Part shown: piece after piece, positions 1 to 11,198 of the stretch
Layout: every line of letters starts with the position of its first letter
Numbering within the stretch: the stretch's first letter is position 1
Assembly (NCBI GenBank): GCA_949152475.1
Contig: OX424561.1
Coordinates: 8,928,001-8,992,000, forward strand
From: Terebella lapidaria
Lineage: Eukaryota; Annelida; Polychaeta; Terebellida; Terebellidae
Reading direction: 5' to 3'
DNA length: 64,000 nucleotides
Notes under the pieces: model-generated
Seen by the model: only the letters and a program-made list of their open reading frames with translations
Told to the model about the DNA's origin: nothing
Database searches by the model: none
Position numbers and translations under genes: made by a program

Positions 1-1960
1 GAGGTCAAGGTCAAACATTGAGGTCAAGGTCACGCAAAACGATGAAAACACATAAATGGCCATAACTCCGGTTCTAATTGTCCTAGAGACTTCAAACCAA
101 GTTCAAATTGTAGATAAACTCGAGTTCTATCTTCTGTGACCTTGACCTTGGCCATGAGGTGAATGTCAAGGTCAAGTACGAAGGGCAGCGCACCATATCG
201 AGTAGTATATCATTGGAAAGGTCTTGACCCCCTGATTGAAGTGATACCCTATTTTTGGCGCTGCGACGTACACTGACGTCACAATGACGCCATAAACGTC
301 AAATTTCCGAAATTTCAAAAGGCCATAACATCGTCAATACTTTATGGAATCTCTTCAAACTTGATATGCATATTGACAGCAATGACCTCTACGAATGAAA
401 GTACAAAGGTCGAAGGTCAAGGTCAAGGTCATCGAAATCCCAGAAAAACACGTTTCCGGTAATAATATCCGTTTGATTTGTCGTAGGTTTATGAATTTTG
501 AACCATATCCTTCAGAAGAGGTATAGTAATCGAGTGTATATGTCAATTTCATGATTGACCTTGAACTTTGTCAGGAAATAAGGTCATATGAGGAAAACTT
601 CAAGGTCAAATTTTCAAACTAACTGAAACCTATCAAGTAGTATATCAAATGAAAGGTCTTGATTCCCTGGTACATACTTTCTCATCAGTTTTGAGATGTG
701 ACGTTTATTGACGTCACAGTGATGTCATAAACGTTAATTTTTCGAAATTTCAAACGGTCATAGTGTCCACAAATCTTGTTTGATTCTAATGAAATTATAC
801 AGGTATAATATATGTCTTCATGCACAGGCAATGCCCAATTTTCGTGACTCAAGGTCAAAGATCAAGGTCAAGGTCACGCAAAATGTTAAAAACACATAAG
901 TGGCCATAACTCCGGTTCTGTTTGTTATAGAGACTTCAAACCAGGTTCATATTGTAGATAAACTCGAGTCCTATCTTCTGTGACCTTGACCTTGGCATTT
1001 GACCTTGACCTTGAGAAGTTCGCCACGAGGTGAATGTCAAGGTCAAGTACGAAATTCAGCGCACCATATCGCGTAGTATATCGTTGGAAAGGTTTTGAGC
1101 CCCTGATTGCAGTGATACCCTATTTTCGGCGCTGTGACGTACACTGACGTCACAATGACGTCATAAACGTCAAATTTCCGAAATTTCAAAAGACCATAAC
1201 AGCGCCAATACTGTATGGAATACCTTGAAACTTGACATGCATATTAATAGCATTGACCTTTACGAATTGAAATACAAAGGTCAAAGGTCAAGGTCATTGA
1301 AATCCCAGAAAAACACCTTTTCGGTTATAACATCTGTTTGAATCGTTGTAGTCTCATAAAATTTGAACCATATCATTCAGAAGAGGTATAGCAATCAGAC
1401 TTATATGTCAATTCCATGATTAACCTTGAACTTGATCGGAAAAATGAGGTCACATGAGCAAAACTTCAAGGTCAAATTTTCAAACTAACTAAAACCTATC
1501 AAGTAATATATCAAATGGAAGGCCTTGAACCCATGATAAATAGTTTCCCATCAGTTTTCAAATGTGACGTTTATTGACGTCACAGTGACCTCATGTACGT
1601 AAATTTTTCGAAATTTCGAAAAGCCACTGTGTCCGGAATTCTTGTTCGATTCTGATGGAATTGTTCAAGTATAATTTATATCTTCATGCACGGGCAATGC
1701 ACAATTTTCGTGACCCAAGGTCAAGGGTCAAGGTCAAGGTCAAGGTCAAAGTCAAAGAAAAGGTCAAAATCACAAAAATTTCCATAACTTCGGAACTATT
1801 CGTCATAGAAAGTTCAAACTGGGACCATATTGTAGCATATCAAAAGGTCTTTGTCCGCTGACCTTGAATGTGCACTTTGACCTTGACCTTGAAAAGTTTG
1901 CCCAACGTAAAAATTTCATGAAAAAAGTATCTTTCTTCAAATGTCGAGGAGTTGTTCAGT
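1..1960. repeat. Tandem ~844-bp satellite rich in AGGTCA/TGACCT half-sites
   Basis: Two long units and the start of a third can be aligned by eye. The landmark CCATAACTCCGG lies at 60 and 904 (period 844) and reappears as CCATAACTTCGG at 1782, after an expanded AAGGTCA run. Each unit carries clusters of AGGTCA/TGACCT, often spaced as AAGGTCAAGGTCA, plus TGACGTCA-like boxes near 270, 710, 1150 and 1580. ORFs here are short and frame-shifted between units, so I call none. The left edge lies outside the window. Confidence 0.8.
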
Positions 1961-2788
1961 AAATCTTTTCAATGTGTAAATTATGGGTAAATGTTTTAAA
2001 TGTAAACAAATGTTTAGTCATTTCGTCAACCTCCTTTGGGATGTGTCTCCAACCAAAAATACCCACCTACCATCAATTTTCTCAGGTTATTTTGTTGTTT
2101 TTTTGCAGGCTTCCTGTAACTCCGCCACAGGAATCCTGTGCGCACGTTGACGACTGTGGTAACGTACGTTACGGTAGTCGTCAAAATGGCCGAAGATGAT
2201 GCGATTCGAATCTAAGATCACCGAGAACAGGATACTCTGATGGTATCAGAACTAGGCGAGTGAGGCCTATACGGTCCATGATGTTGCTTCTACCGCCAAT
2301 TAAAAAATATATTGTATTGTTCACGTTAAGTTGTGCTAATATCCATTTTTTTTAAGAATCCTTGTTGATTACTGTAACGTTTACTGATGATTATAGTAAC
2401 GTGAAATAAATACACGGAACTTACCGTATCATGGAAAAGCTTGCATGACAAATATGATACCTATGTATGACTCGTAGCTGCGATGTGATGCATGTGTTAC
2501 AGATGTTTAGAAAATGTGGAGATTTAATAGAGGTCCTAATAATGACATAAAATGTGGCATATTCAATATAATGATAATTTAATATCATATTAAAATGCTA
2601 GATCTAGTATTGTCCATTGTAGGAGGCAGCGTACTCGTCAAGGATGGTGGGATTTCCGATAAAAGATGACTTTCTGACCGCAATTATTCTAGTCCAGATA
2701 CCAGTAATGTAGTTCGAAGTGAACAAATTTTTCTCACAAACCATCTTGTTCTAGATGGAGAAAATTTCAGTGAAACATCAGGTTGACT
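1961..2788. other. AT-rich spacer with two adjacent hairpins
   Basis: No coding signal was found. Two inverted repeats lie next to each other. 2126-2140 is a perfect 7-bp-arm palindrome (CACAGGAATCCTGTG). 2149-2182 has 17-bp arms with 14 matches around ACGTACGT. The rest is AT-rich with no feature I recognise. Confidence 0.5.
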
Positions 2789-2855
2789 CGTCCAGGACTC
2801 GAACTACGGAGAAACCGCTTACAGGGCGAGTGCTTTACCAATTGGGCTTCCGAGG
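2789..2855 (-). pseudogene. tRNA-like relic (tRNA pseudogene or SINE head)
   Basis: Read on the minus strand, there is an A-box-like stretch (AGCCCAATTGGTAAAGC) and a good B box (GTTCGAGTCC) at normal tRNA spacing, with TGT where the anticodon would be. The anticodon stem is only about 4 bp, position 33 is not T, and neither the T stem nor the acceptor stem pairs. It is therefore not a working tRNA gene. It could be a decayed tRNA-Thr-like copy or the head of an old SINE. Confidence 0.45.
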
Positions 2856-3484
2856 CTTCTTAATTTCCCGCTACAAATTGTTATATTATCACATTTTGTT
2901 ATGATCATATTGATGAAAATTCATCTTAACGACCAATAACTGTGCAAGTGAGTACTGTGAGTGGGGCCATTGACATTTCGTTTTGGATTACCGGTAGGAA
3001 TAATCTATTAAAACGGTGTGCGATTTGCTACTGAATACCTATACCTGTATACGTCGTGAAGGGTTTCGTATACCCGAGAAAAATACGCTATAATATGGTC
3101 TTTTCAGTTGATATTTTTATATTTCTACCAAAAGTTCTAAATATATTCATCCCACTGAGAACGATATTAATACATATAGCGCAAATTTTAACCAAAGATA
3201 CCTTTCGGAAAATTGTTTAAGCAATGAAACATACCAACGCTTGTATCACTAGTGAGAATTCCCTGGAATCACTCATAAGTTGAAGCTGCCAGAATACTCT
3301 TTTCATTTTCAGAATACTTTATCTTGCAGTGTAGAACGAATAAGTTGTGAAATTTTGTAGGAAGTAACGGTAATATGTTCAGGAATTGCTTCGATTTCTC
3401 GTTGAAACCAGTATTTTTTTACACTGAAACTGTGTCAAAATAGAAGGACCAGAGCCACTCATATTCGGATTTGCCGTTTTACGT
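2856..3484. other. AT-rich spacer, nothing recognised
   Basis: I see no ORF with family resemblance, no clear repeat and no RNA gene in this stretch. Confidence 0.5.
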
Positions 3485-3810
3485 AGGTTACCGCACTTTT
3501 GGTCCATAAATTATTGGCATGACGTTGTGCCCCTAATCGTCGGCGTCTCTCTACATTTTTATCTTTCAAATTTACCATCGAACTGTTCTGAAATTTTGAT
3601 CTAAAATAATTCAAAAGAGAAGTATTTTTTTTATTATTTTAAGATTTTCGTAATTTTTCCAGCATGACGGCCATTTTCAATGAAAAGGGACATTGACCGT
3701 CATGACTCTTCAGGCTATCTGTCTATCTCCTTTAAAAAGATGGAATGCATGGAGTCGCTCAAAATGTCCGAAATGTGTGCCCAAATGCCGTCCTCCCACC
3801 ACCCCCATCC
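3485..3810 (+). mobile_element. Diverged 5' fragment of the Helentron-like GGTTACCGG element
   Basis: This matches the first ~300 bp of the element at 54819-56303 in order: AGGTTACCG, a 'TTATTGGCATGACGTTG' block (there 'CTATTGGCATGGCGTTG'), 'CACATTTTTATCTTT'-like and 'CTGAAATTTTG' blocks, an A/T tract, then 'ATGGCGGCCATTTTC'-like sequence. It is heavily substituted, lacks the CGTCGTC microsatellite and has no tandem core. It looks like an old truncated copy. Confidence 0.6.
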
Positions 3811-4640
3811 CCCCTCATGTACGTTTGAATCTCTTATCAATGATAAGAGAAAAATATTTATATGATAAAATATATTGAAAATGATGAGAGAAATGATATA
3901 AAAACTGTCTGATAACTTTTGTAGGTATTCTTAATGCAATCAACTGAGGAAATGTACTCTGTAAATGCCGTTTAGCTTGAATCGACGAAACTTTTAGACT
4001 GGTATTTAGCTATTCAATAGCTTTCTGGGTTCAACATGGGGTATTATGTACAATACATAGACTGTTCTGTGGAGCATATACAAAGGCAGATACATGTCAT
4101 GTTTGTATTGCGGAAGATAAAGGCATGTATGAGGTTTTTATTGGTGACCTTGGATTACCTTGTATGCTCTTATCGTGGGGAGGGAGCTATTAGTGCTAGC
4201 TGCACTGTCATCGAAAGGAAACGAGCCTGCAGTTTTTGCTGGGATTTAAGGGAATTTAATTTCGCGGTTTTGTTACTATCACAAAATCCGTAAAAAAGGT
4301 CCCCTGCAAATAGTAGCGCCTTTACAGTGTGAACAATGACGTGGATATGTGCAGTGAGATATATGCAATACATGGACACATGTAGGTATATGTATCCATC
4401 TATTGTGCGTTCAAATTTCGTTAGTACCGAATGGTTAACAGGACATGTACCAAGTGTGAAAATGTTACCTGAGAACGTGTAGACTATGGGACATTCAGCG
4501 TCTGTCTCTGTAATTGAAATATGTAAATTTGCATTTAGAAATGAACACGCCTTGAAACATTTCCGTCCATCACATGGTTTTTATTACGGAGCTTCTGAGG
4601 GGACATAGAAGAAATATTTTAGCACATTCTTATTGCGTTT
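3811..4640. other. AT-rich spacer, nothing recognised
   Basis: Only short ORFs on both strands, none with recognisable domains. No repeat was found beyond simple AT-rich sequence. Confidence 0.45.
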
Positions 4641-4645
4641 CCTCG

Positions 4646-4746
4646 CATTCCGGTCGCGTTCCCTCGCGATCTTGCAGAAAAACCTGCTCAGAAGTCATGG
4701 GCGTCAGCACAATGAAGGCTATCGCGAGGGAACGCGATCCGGAATG
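4646..4746. repeat. Near-perfect 25-bp inverted repeat
   Basis: The left arm 4646-4670 (CATTCCGGTCGCG...) is the reverse complement of the right arm 4721-4746 except for one inserted base. The 50-bp spacer would form a hairpin loop. The arm unit is the same sequence that is repeated directly just downstream. Confidence 0.75.
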
Positions 4747-4876
4747 GAAGGGAACACAATTGTATCGCAAGGGGACGCGTTCCGAAATACGAGGGAACGC
4801 GATCTGGATTGTGAGGGAACACAATAAGATCGCGAGGGAACGCAATATTATTGTGAGGGAATGCAATAACGATATG
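4725..4876. repeat. Tandem 21-bp repeat, core GAGGGAACRCRAT, about 7 copies
   Basis: Copies begin near 4725, 4747, 4769, 4790, 4812, 4833 and 4854. The core alternates between GAGGGAACGCGAT and GAGGGAACACAAT, consistent with CpG decay. Several overlapping small ORFs here exist only because the repeat has period 21, a multiple of 3. Confidence 0.75.
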
Positions 4877-4879
4877 TAA

Positions 4880-5270
4880 AAAAAATCTTCCATGTCCTTT
4901 CAGCGGCTCCGTATATTAGACGCCAGTATGAATGGTAAATAATTCAATGATTCCAACAGGGTTTTGAAGATCCCCCATCATAGTCACTGGCCATATCGCT
5001 ATCTTACAGATTCGGTTGTACAGTGTAACACCTCTTCAGTACCTGGAATCGAAGTTATATCCTCGCACTCAGGTAGATCCTGTGATTCCAGTGTCATAAT
5101 ATTTGCTTTGTACAAAAGAAAAGACGCTAATAACATCGAGAAGAACAGTGCCAATAATCTTGCGAATCGTGCCTGTCGCATGCTTGTGATGGCAAACAAG
5201 AGAGCTGTATCATACATGTGTTCAGCCAGTGTTGGTTGTATCGGTGACTTGCCCCTGGGACTATAGGGAC
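4880..5270. other. Spacer without recognisable genes
   Basis: Short ORFs on both strands lack any domain pattern. No repeats were seen. Confidence 0.4.
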
Positions 5271-5573
5271 ATGGTATCAGGCAATCTCGTATGGTATCGA
5301 GCTACCGCGGGCAGAACTCAACACAGGCTCGAGGTAGTTTGGCTGGGGGTTGGGGTTGGGTGGGGGGGGGGGGGTTTGGGGGGGAGTAAAGTGAGTAAGG
5401 GGGAGTTGATTCGTGAGAGTTGTGTAACTTCATCTCCAGGCGAAATTGACAAGGAACACATGATCTCTGCATCAAAGCGGCAGATTGTATGACAATAAGT
5501 CAGTTGATTTTATATAAACTGTTTATTGTTTGTGTAATTGTCAATAACACGAACAATATTAATATTCTATATA
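5271..5573 (+). repeat. ~300-bp direct repeat, copy 1, ending in a palindrome
   Basis: This is nearly identical to 6133-6433. It starts ATGGTATCAGGCAATC, contains a G-run (5361-5372) and ends in an imperfect palindrome (about 5500-5585) whose arms are CAGTTGATTTTATATA and TATATAAAACCAACTG. Copy 2 lacks the outermost part of the right arm. No matching target duplications were found, so I do not claim that the pair are LTRs. Confidence 0.75.
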
Positions 5574-6132
5574 AAACCAACTGATTTTTTGTATCTGCTA
5601 AAGGAATGTAGGAAAACAACACAAAATTATACATCGACAAATTATATGTGTGTAGTTGTGATTAGAACAATAACTCGTTTACATCTTTTTATTGCTGATA
5701 TTTTTGGTGATGCTAAATGATGTCGTATTGTAACTTTGCATAAGTTACAAACGACAATTTTCTTCCGAATTTCAGACTTATCACAAAAAATTGAAAAGGC
5801 TGTAAATTATGAATACTTTACACCGTTATGTATGTTAATACAGTGTATATTCTCCAACTATTATGTTATTAAATTACATAGCAGACATGTCCACATTTAT
5901 CGTATGTATATAACATTATGCATTCGTTTTATTGATTGTTATATGTTTTCAAATCAAGTTTCTATCACACACACTGGCACATCGACAGGAGGAAATATAG
6001 ATCTACAGGTACACACCTCAGGTACATGGGATTTATATCCTGCTCTTCAGTGTCCTAGCTATAAAAAGAGAGCAATTAGAGTTTTTGTGATATTTTAATA
6101 GATCAAGGCGTGTCAGCCCTTTCTTCTTTGTC
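5574..6132. other. AT-rich segment between the direct repeats
   Basis: A 120-codon ORF (5736-6098) runs through AT-rich sequence with no domain pattern. It shares its right part with the paralogous repeat near 61.7 kb, where the frame is not kept. I treat it as non-coding. Confidence 0.4.
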
Positions 6133-7170
6133 ATGGTATCAGGCAATCTCGTATGGTATCGAGCTACCGCGGGCAGAACTCAACACAGGCTCGAGGTAGT
6201 TTGGCTGGGGGTTGGGGTTGGGTGGGGGGGGGGGGTTTGGGGGGGAGTAAAGTGAGTAAGGGGGAGTTGATTCGTGAGAGTTAGTGTAACTTCATCTCCA
6301 GGCGAAATTGACAAGGAACACATGATCTCTGCATCAAAGCGGCAGATTGTATGACAATAAGTCAGTTGATTTTATATAAACTATTTATTGTTCGTGTAAT
6401 TGTCAATAACACGAACAATATTAATGTTCTAATCACACCAGACAGCGACTGGTGGCTCTGGTTATGAAAATCGATACTTCCTTACAGATGTTGCTATGCG
6501 AATAATGTCAGCATTGAAAATCAGAAGTACTGAAGCAGACTGACTTGCATATTTGTATTCCAAGAAGCTATTGGGAGAAAAAGTGGTGTTTTTTGTCTGG
6601 CGTCTGGCCACATGTCCGTCGTTTTCTTGGCATGAAGCTAAACATGTATCGTTTCCTCTTCAAATGAAAGTGTGGAGTACGTTTACTACTTCTGAATTTA
6701 ATATATGTCCCTTCATGTTTCACTTGTTTCTAATAATCTCAAGCGGAGATACCTTGCCTCCATGATGTATTTCAGTTTTTAAGACAGACGAACGTTTTGT
6801 GATTTTATTCCTTTGACAACATTTCGTTACTTTAGTTCTTTACTCTAGTCCTTTGACAACGTTTTGTGATTCTAGTTCTTTGCCAGCGGTACTACGTTTT
6901 TGACAACGAAATTATTCTAATTCTTTGAAAATGTTTCTTATTTGTTTCTTTGACCAAATTGATTTTTTTACTGTTCGGGAGGTATGGGCATCGGAAAGTT
7001 TTGGCTGGATGGCAAGTTTTGTTCACACAAAACAATTTAAAATCAAAAATACTGCAGTGTTTCTACGAAGTATCACAGTTCTGAATACATCAGTGCACTC
7101 ACAGCAAATATCAGTCCTGCATCTACTATTCATACAAAAAAAAAGATATTTGCAAAGTCTCTACATGCCA
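5900..7170 (+). repeat. Diverged paralogous repeat, left copy (partner 61690-63190)
   Basis: Matching blocks in the same order include ATGTTTTCAAA (5944/61742), CGTGTCAGCCCTTTC (6107/61909), ACAGATGTTG (6483/62099), TATTCCAAGAAGCT/TTTTCCAAGAAGCT (6556/62500), CTTCATGTTTCACTTGTTT (6711/62630) and GCACTCACAG (7093/63126). The left copy carries direct repeat copy 2 as an extra; the right copy carries a CACTG-ended MITE as an extra. No coding potential is conserved between them. Confidence 0.7.
6133..6433 (+). repeat. ~300-bp direct repeat, copy 2
   Basis: This is the second copy of 5271-5573, with the same start (CATGGTATCAGG) and same order including the G-run. It is truncated just before the outer right arm of the palindrome. 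Confidence 0.75.
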
Positions 7171-8277
7171 AGTTACTACGTGCCCTTTTTCTATGTTCAG
7201 ACTTTTGTCAGTCGTTTGTGAGAGTCCATCGTGTCAACTTTCGTTCTCGACTTTTGGATATTCTCATGCACCATCTGCTGCATCATATCACCTACAAATT
7301 GGTCCAATTTCTGTCAAAACAATTCTTGGTCGGGCAATTAAGTGTACCCCGTCTGCCTGTATAGACCAATATCCAGATATCAAAATCATCAACCCCCCTA
7401 GGGGGAATTTGATACATTGTTTTTTCTTTTGGTATATTAGTCTGGAACCGGAATCTGTATTTTTCCCCAATTCTTTTTACCACATTCTCTGTTTACGCTC
7501 CATCGAACATGTTTGGTTGAGAGTCTGGATGCGAAAATGTAGAATTGATCATTTCATCCAATAAATGAATTATCATTGCATTTTATTGTGATGGTATGTT
7601 TTTATGGGACCCATTGTAAACCATTTTCTGTGCAATAACCGCGTGTTTTTAATAAATAATACCACTTTTTTCCGAAATTTCCCCCAACTAAATATTCGAG
7701 TTTGAAACTTTAGCTAAGTTTGAAGGATCTGCACTCACTCAATATCATCAATAATGCTATTAAATTTGGACAAAAGTGTCCTTACTATGTCCTCCGATGG
7801 AATTAGATATCACTTCTGTATAATATAGTGGTAAATGGTAAAGACCGGGCCTTTTAAAACCAAAAGTCAACCCTAACTTAAGTTGCGGTATTAGCTAATA
7901 ATATTGAGATCGTCATACTTGTCAAATTGAGAGTTGCAAAAGTTACAAAATGGTGTGCATTGCATGTTTTCTTGTATCAGGGACCCGTTGTCACCATACT
8001 GATGTGTTTAGAATACTTTATATATCAGCATAGTATAATATCTAATGATATTCACTCACAACCGTATTGATATAAAATGGTAGAAGTTTGTTCACAATAT
8101 TTATTATCTGGTTCCACCAAAACAAGTATCATCAACACAGCATTGCTAATTTCCATAGCGACGAACTAGAATAGGAACGGCTGATATCCAAAACATTTGT
8201 ACAGTACTGTGATAAACATTGTCACAGACATATGAATGTCCTGATCTGGGGATGGATCCTTCCACACAAGCAAATAG
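7171..8277. other. AT-rich spacer downstream of the FEN/PIN-like pseudogene
   Basis: Nothing was recognised beyond short AT-rich ORFs. The stretch lies 3' of the minus-strand pseudogene. I could not identify a polyadenylation signal with confidence. Confidence 0.4.
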
Positions 8278-11181
8278 TCAGTATTCCTCTTCATAGACAA
8301 GATCGACGCTATTGTTGTACTCAACCTCTTCGACTGATTCATCGTCACTCAACTCTTCTTCAACCTGGTCAGCAACTATATCCAGCAGTTCATCAGGAAG
8401 TGGAGATCCAACCACCCAGTCAATGGACAGGCGTCCTGATTCATCGACCTTCCACCTGTGGTTTGCTAGCGATGGAACCTGTGGTTTTGCATGATCTGCG
8501 CTGTTCCATGTGTAAACCTGATAATTAGCTCTTTTAATGTGCATTATCATCGATGCCTTGCATGGTGGGAGAAGGCTGACATCAACACCAGCATGGGCGG
8601 ACAGAGTGTGTCCAGTTCTTGGCATAAACCGCTGCTGGAAGAGGTAGTACCGAAGTTTGTTGATGTCACTATATGTTCCGTGACCATACAAGCAACAAAC
8701 AAAGTGCTCCAACTCAGTGATCTGATCATCGGTCACTGTAGGTGTCGTGCCATGTGTCATGAAGATTGGGATGAATTCTGGCTTCTTATCAAGTAGTTTC
8801 ATGGCAGATACTTTTCCTCGTCTCACAAAGGAGCTGACCGTGTCACATCCTGTGACTGCATGCAGTGCAAGATAAGCTGTACACTTGTCAGCTCCGTGGG
8901 TGGCAATAATGGCCTTGATGTCCAGGAGTCTTCTCTTATTTGACACTCCGGTGTCAAATATGACCTTGTTCGGCATGGATTGAGAGAATTTGAGTAAGAG
9001 AAGGAAGACGTCAGTATCAGGGGACCTTACGACGACTGTGATCTCGGGGTTGCTGGAGCTTGCATGCAAGCAATGCAGAATGATACGCGTATCTGCTTCT
9101 GTCTGAGTGAAACACAGGTCAGATTCAATTGCACTTGTTGTGACGACACCATCTGGGCTTGTCAGTTTTGTCACCGATTCTCCACTGACGAAGAAAACAC
9201 AGCGTCCGTGGAGATTCTGAGCATAACTGTCTTTCGTCCACTCCAGGAGCAGTAGTTTCACCAGCTGTGTTTTGTTCTCGGCATTGAGAAGAAACGTTTG
9301 CCACTCCCTTGGCACCTTTGTTTTGGGACCTTTGATGAGCAACGTTTTCCCTTTTCCACATCGACCTTGTTCCACCTCTTTAATACTACTTTTGTGATAA
9401 GTATCGGTGATGAAGTCGACTCGTTTTGCTTTGGGGAGTGCATCAAACACGACCTTAGCCAAACCTTCGAAGTTATCAGGGCGGTTGACCAAACCATGAA
9501 GTAAGGCATTCCCATCGATGATGCATACATGATCTTCTGTTTGAACCAGTGTTGCCAGCGGGACATCCTTCTCCAAATGGTGCATCATCTTGGATTTATC
9601 TGTTTTTGTGGGGATACCGTCTGCTGTAGCTAAAGCCCATGGGACGGGCCCAAGTGGATACGCCAATGCCTTCTCGACGCTGATGTCATGTTTCTCTGAC
9701 AGCATGACAAGCTGAGCGAAAACATTTCTCTCTGCACGGATCTGCACGATCTGCTTCTTTGGTGTGCTGAACTTGACGACCTTCTCTAATGATGCAAAAG
9801 TCTGGAGCTTATTGCAACTGATTGGTTCATGGAAGCTGATTGACTTCTCTACCAGTCTCTTCTGGACAAAGTTCTCATATGCTTCTTTGCCAACCCCATC
9901 GGCTCGCAGAAGGTCTTTCGCTACTGCATCAGGTGCCTGAGCTCCAGATGATAGGCAGTACAGGGTGTCCTCGGAATCCACTTGAAAAGGATTGATGAAT
10001 CCTTGCACAGCTTCTTGCAGTTTCTGGACATCTTTCTCACTCTGTACAATTTGAGATGGTCTGTTGTCTTTGTGAGCAGATTCTTCATCGGTGGACATCG
10101 GTGACATGTCAAATGCTGCTTGTGCATATGTGGCTCTCATGTGGCGAGTGACACACCATCTGTAGTATGCATTTGCATTTCGACTGAATCCCACAATGCC
10201 TCCTCGTGACTTTGCATGACGGTTGCAGGTCTGCTCGATTGTGAGATCAACTGCATTACGGGAACCTGGAACATCAGATCTTGATACACTGAACCCGTTG
10301 TGTTGCATCAGTTCCTCGCATCCAGGATGGGTCTCTGCCAAGTTTAACATTGTAACGAGGTACACTGGAAGGTATCGAGCATAGTTGTGGTGATCAAAGC
10401 TGAACAGCAATGGACACATTTCCTGAAGGCAAGCCAGATGGAGCTGGAAGTCGTTCTCTTTTGTTGCTCTGAGGAACCGTAACACCAGCCACACTTTATC
10501 CACGTACTTCACCCAGAACTGGGGTGTTTTTCCATGTCGTCCTTCCCTGACGGCTGCCTTGTAACTCGTATATTCTTCAAACACCTTCAGAATGGCAGCT
10601 TTGGTGTTGACTTGTTCCAGGTTGGATCCTGTAGGATTTTTAGCTAGTTCTTCCACAGCCTTCATCGCTTCTTCATCCAGAACATGCGGTTGTTGTGCTT
10701 GGAACTCGGCAAGTAGGAGTCGTTCGAGAGCTTCCATGAAGATCTTGTGCACTCTCATAGCTCTATTGTAGTGCTTGCCACTCATCACCTTTTCGATTGA
10801 TCCACTAGCACATATCCCTGATTCAATGACGATTTCTGAGAAACCACTGCCTTTTACCAAGTGCATTTTACCAAGTGCTCCTAGGTACGAGGCTATGGTA
10901 TGGAACACACCCATACTGACGATTACGTTTTCATAAGCGTGTTGGTTTTTCCAAACTATGGCATATGCTTTCTTGGCAACAGCCAGATCGAATGTCACAA
11001 TCGTGTATCGCTGACCCACGTCGGCAGTGGCTTGCTGCTAGATCTTCAGTATGTGTTGTACAGTTGCATTCTCCGTGACTGGATTCATGACTGGTTTCAT
11101 GTACTCTACAGTGGACTGTCTGCCATCAGTGGCCTTGTCGTTGGTCACAGAGTTCCAACCTGTCCATCCTGGGACGATCTG
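8278..11181 (-). pseudogene. C-terminal FEN/PIN-like fragment (913-codon ORF plus upstream coding)
   Basis: The longest ORF is 8278-11019, but its first codon is GTG. The frame is coding further up to the LINE junction at 11181, through one TAG at 11038-11040. Around codon 495 begins a nuclease-like fold: 'IIDGNALLH' (first Asp), 'TEADTR' (Glu/Asp pair), 'SPDTDVFLLL' (Asp pair) and 'GCDTVSSF', which resembles the helix-hairpin entry of FEN1/XPG proteins. From family knowledge these acidic residues would bind metal. The assignment rests on motif spacing only. The tail is acidic (EEELSDDESVEEVEY). Since the acidic set looks complete, the lesion is the stop and the LINE rather than active-site decay. 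Confidence 0.7.
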
Positions 11182-11198
11182 TACTCAGAAGTGATGAG

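Noticed and set aside
5271..6433. The 300-bp direct repeats as LTRs of a small LTR element
   Set aside because: No TG...CA ends, no matching target duplication, and no primer site or purine tract next to them.
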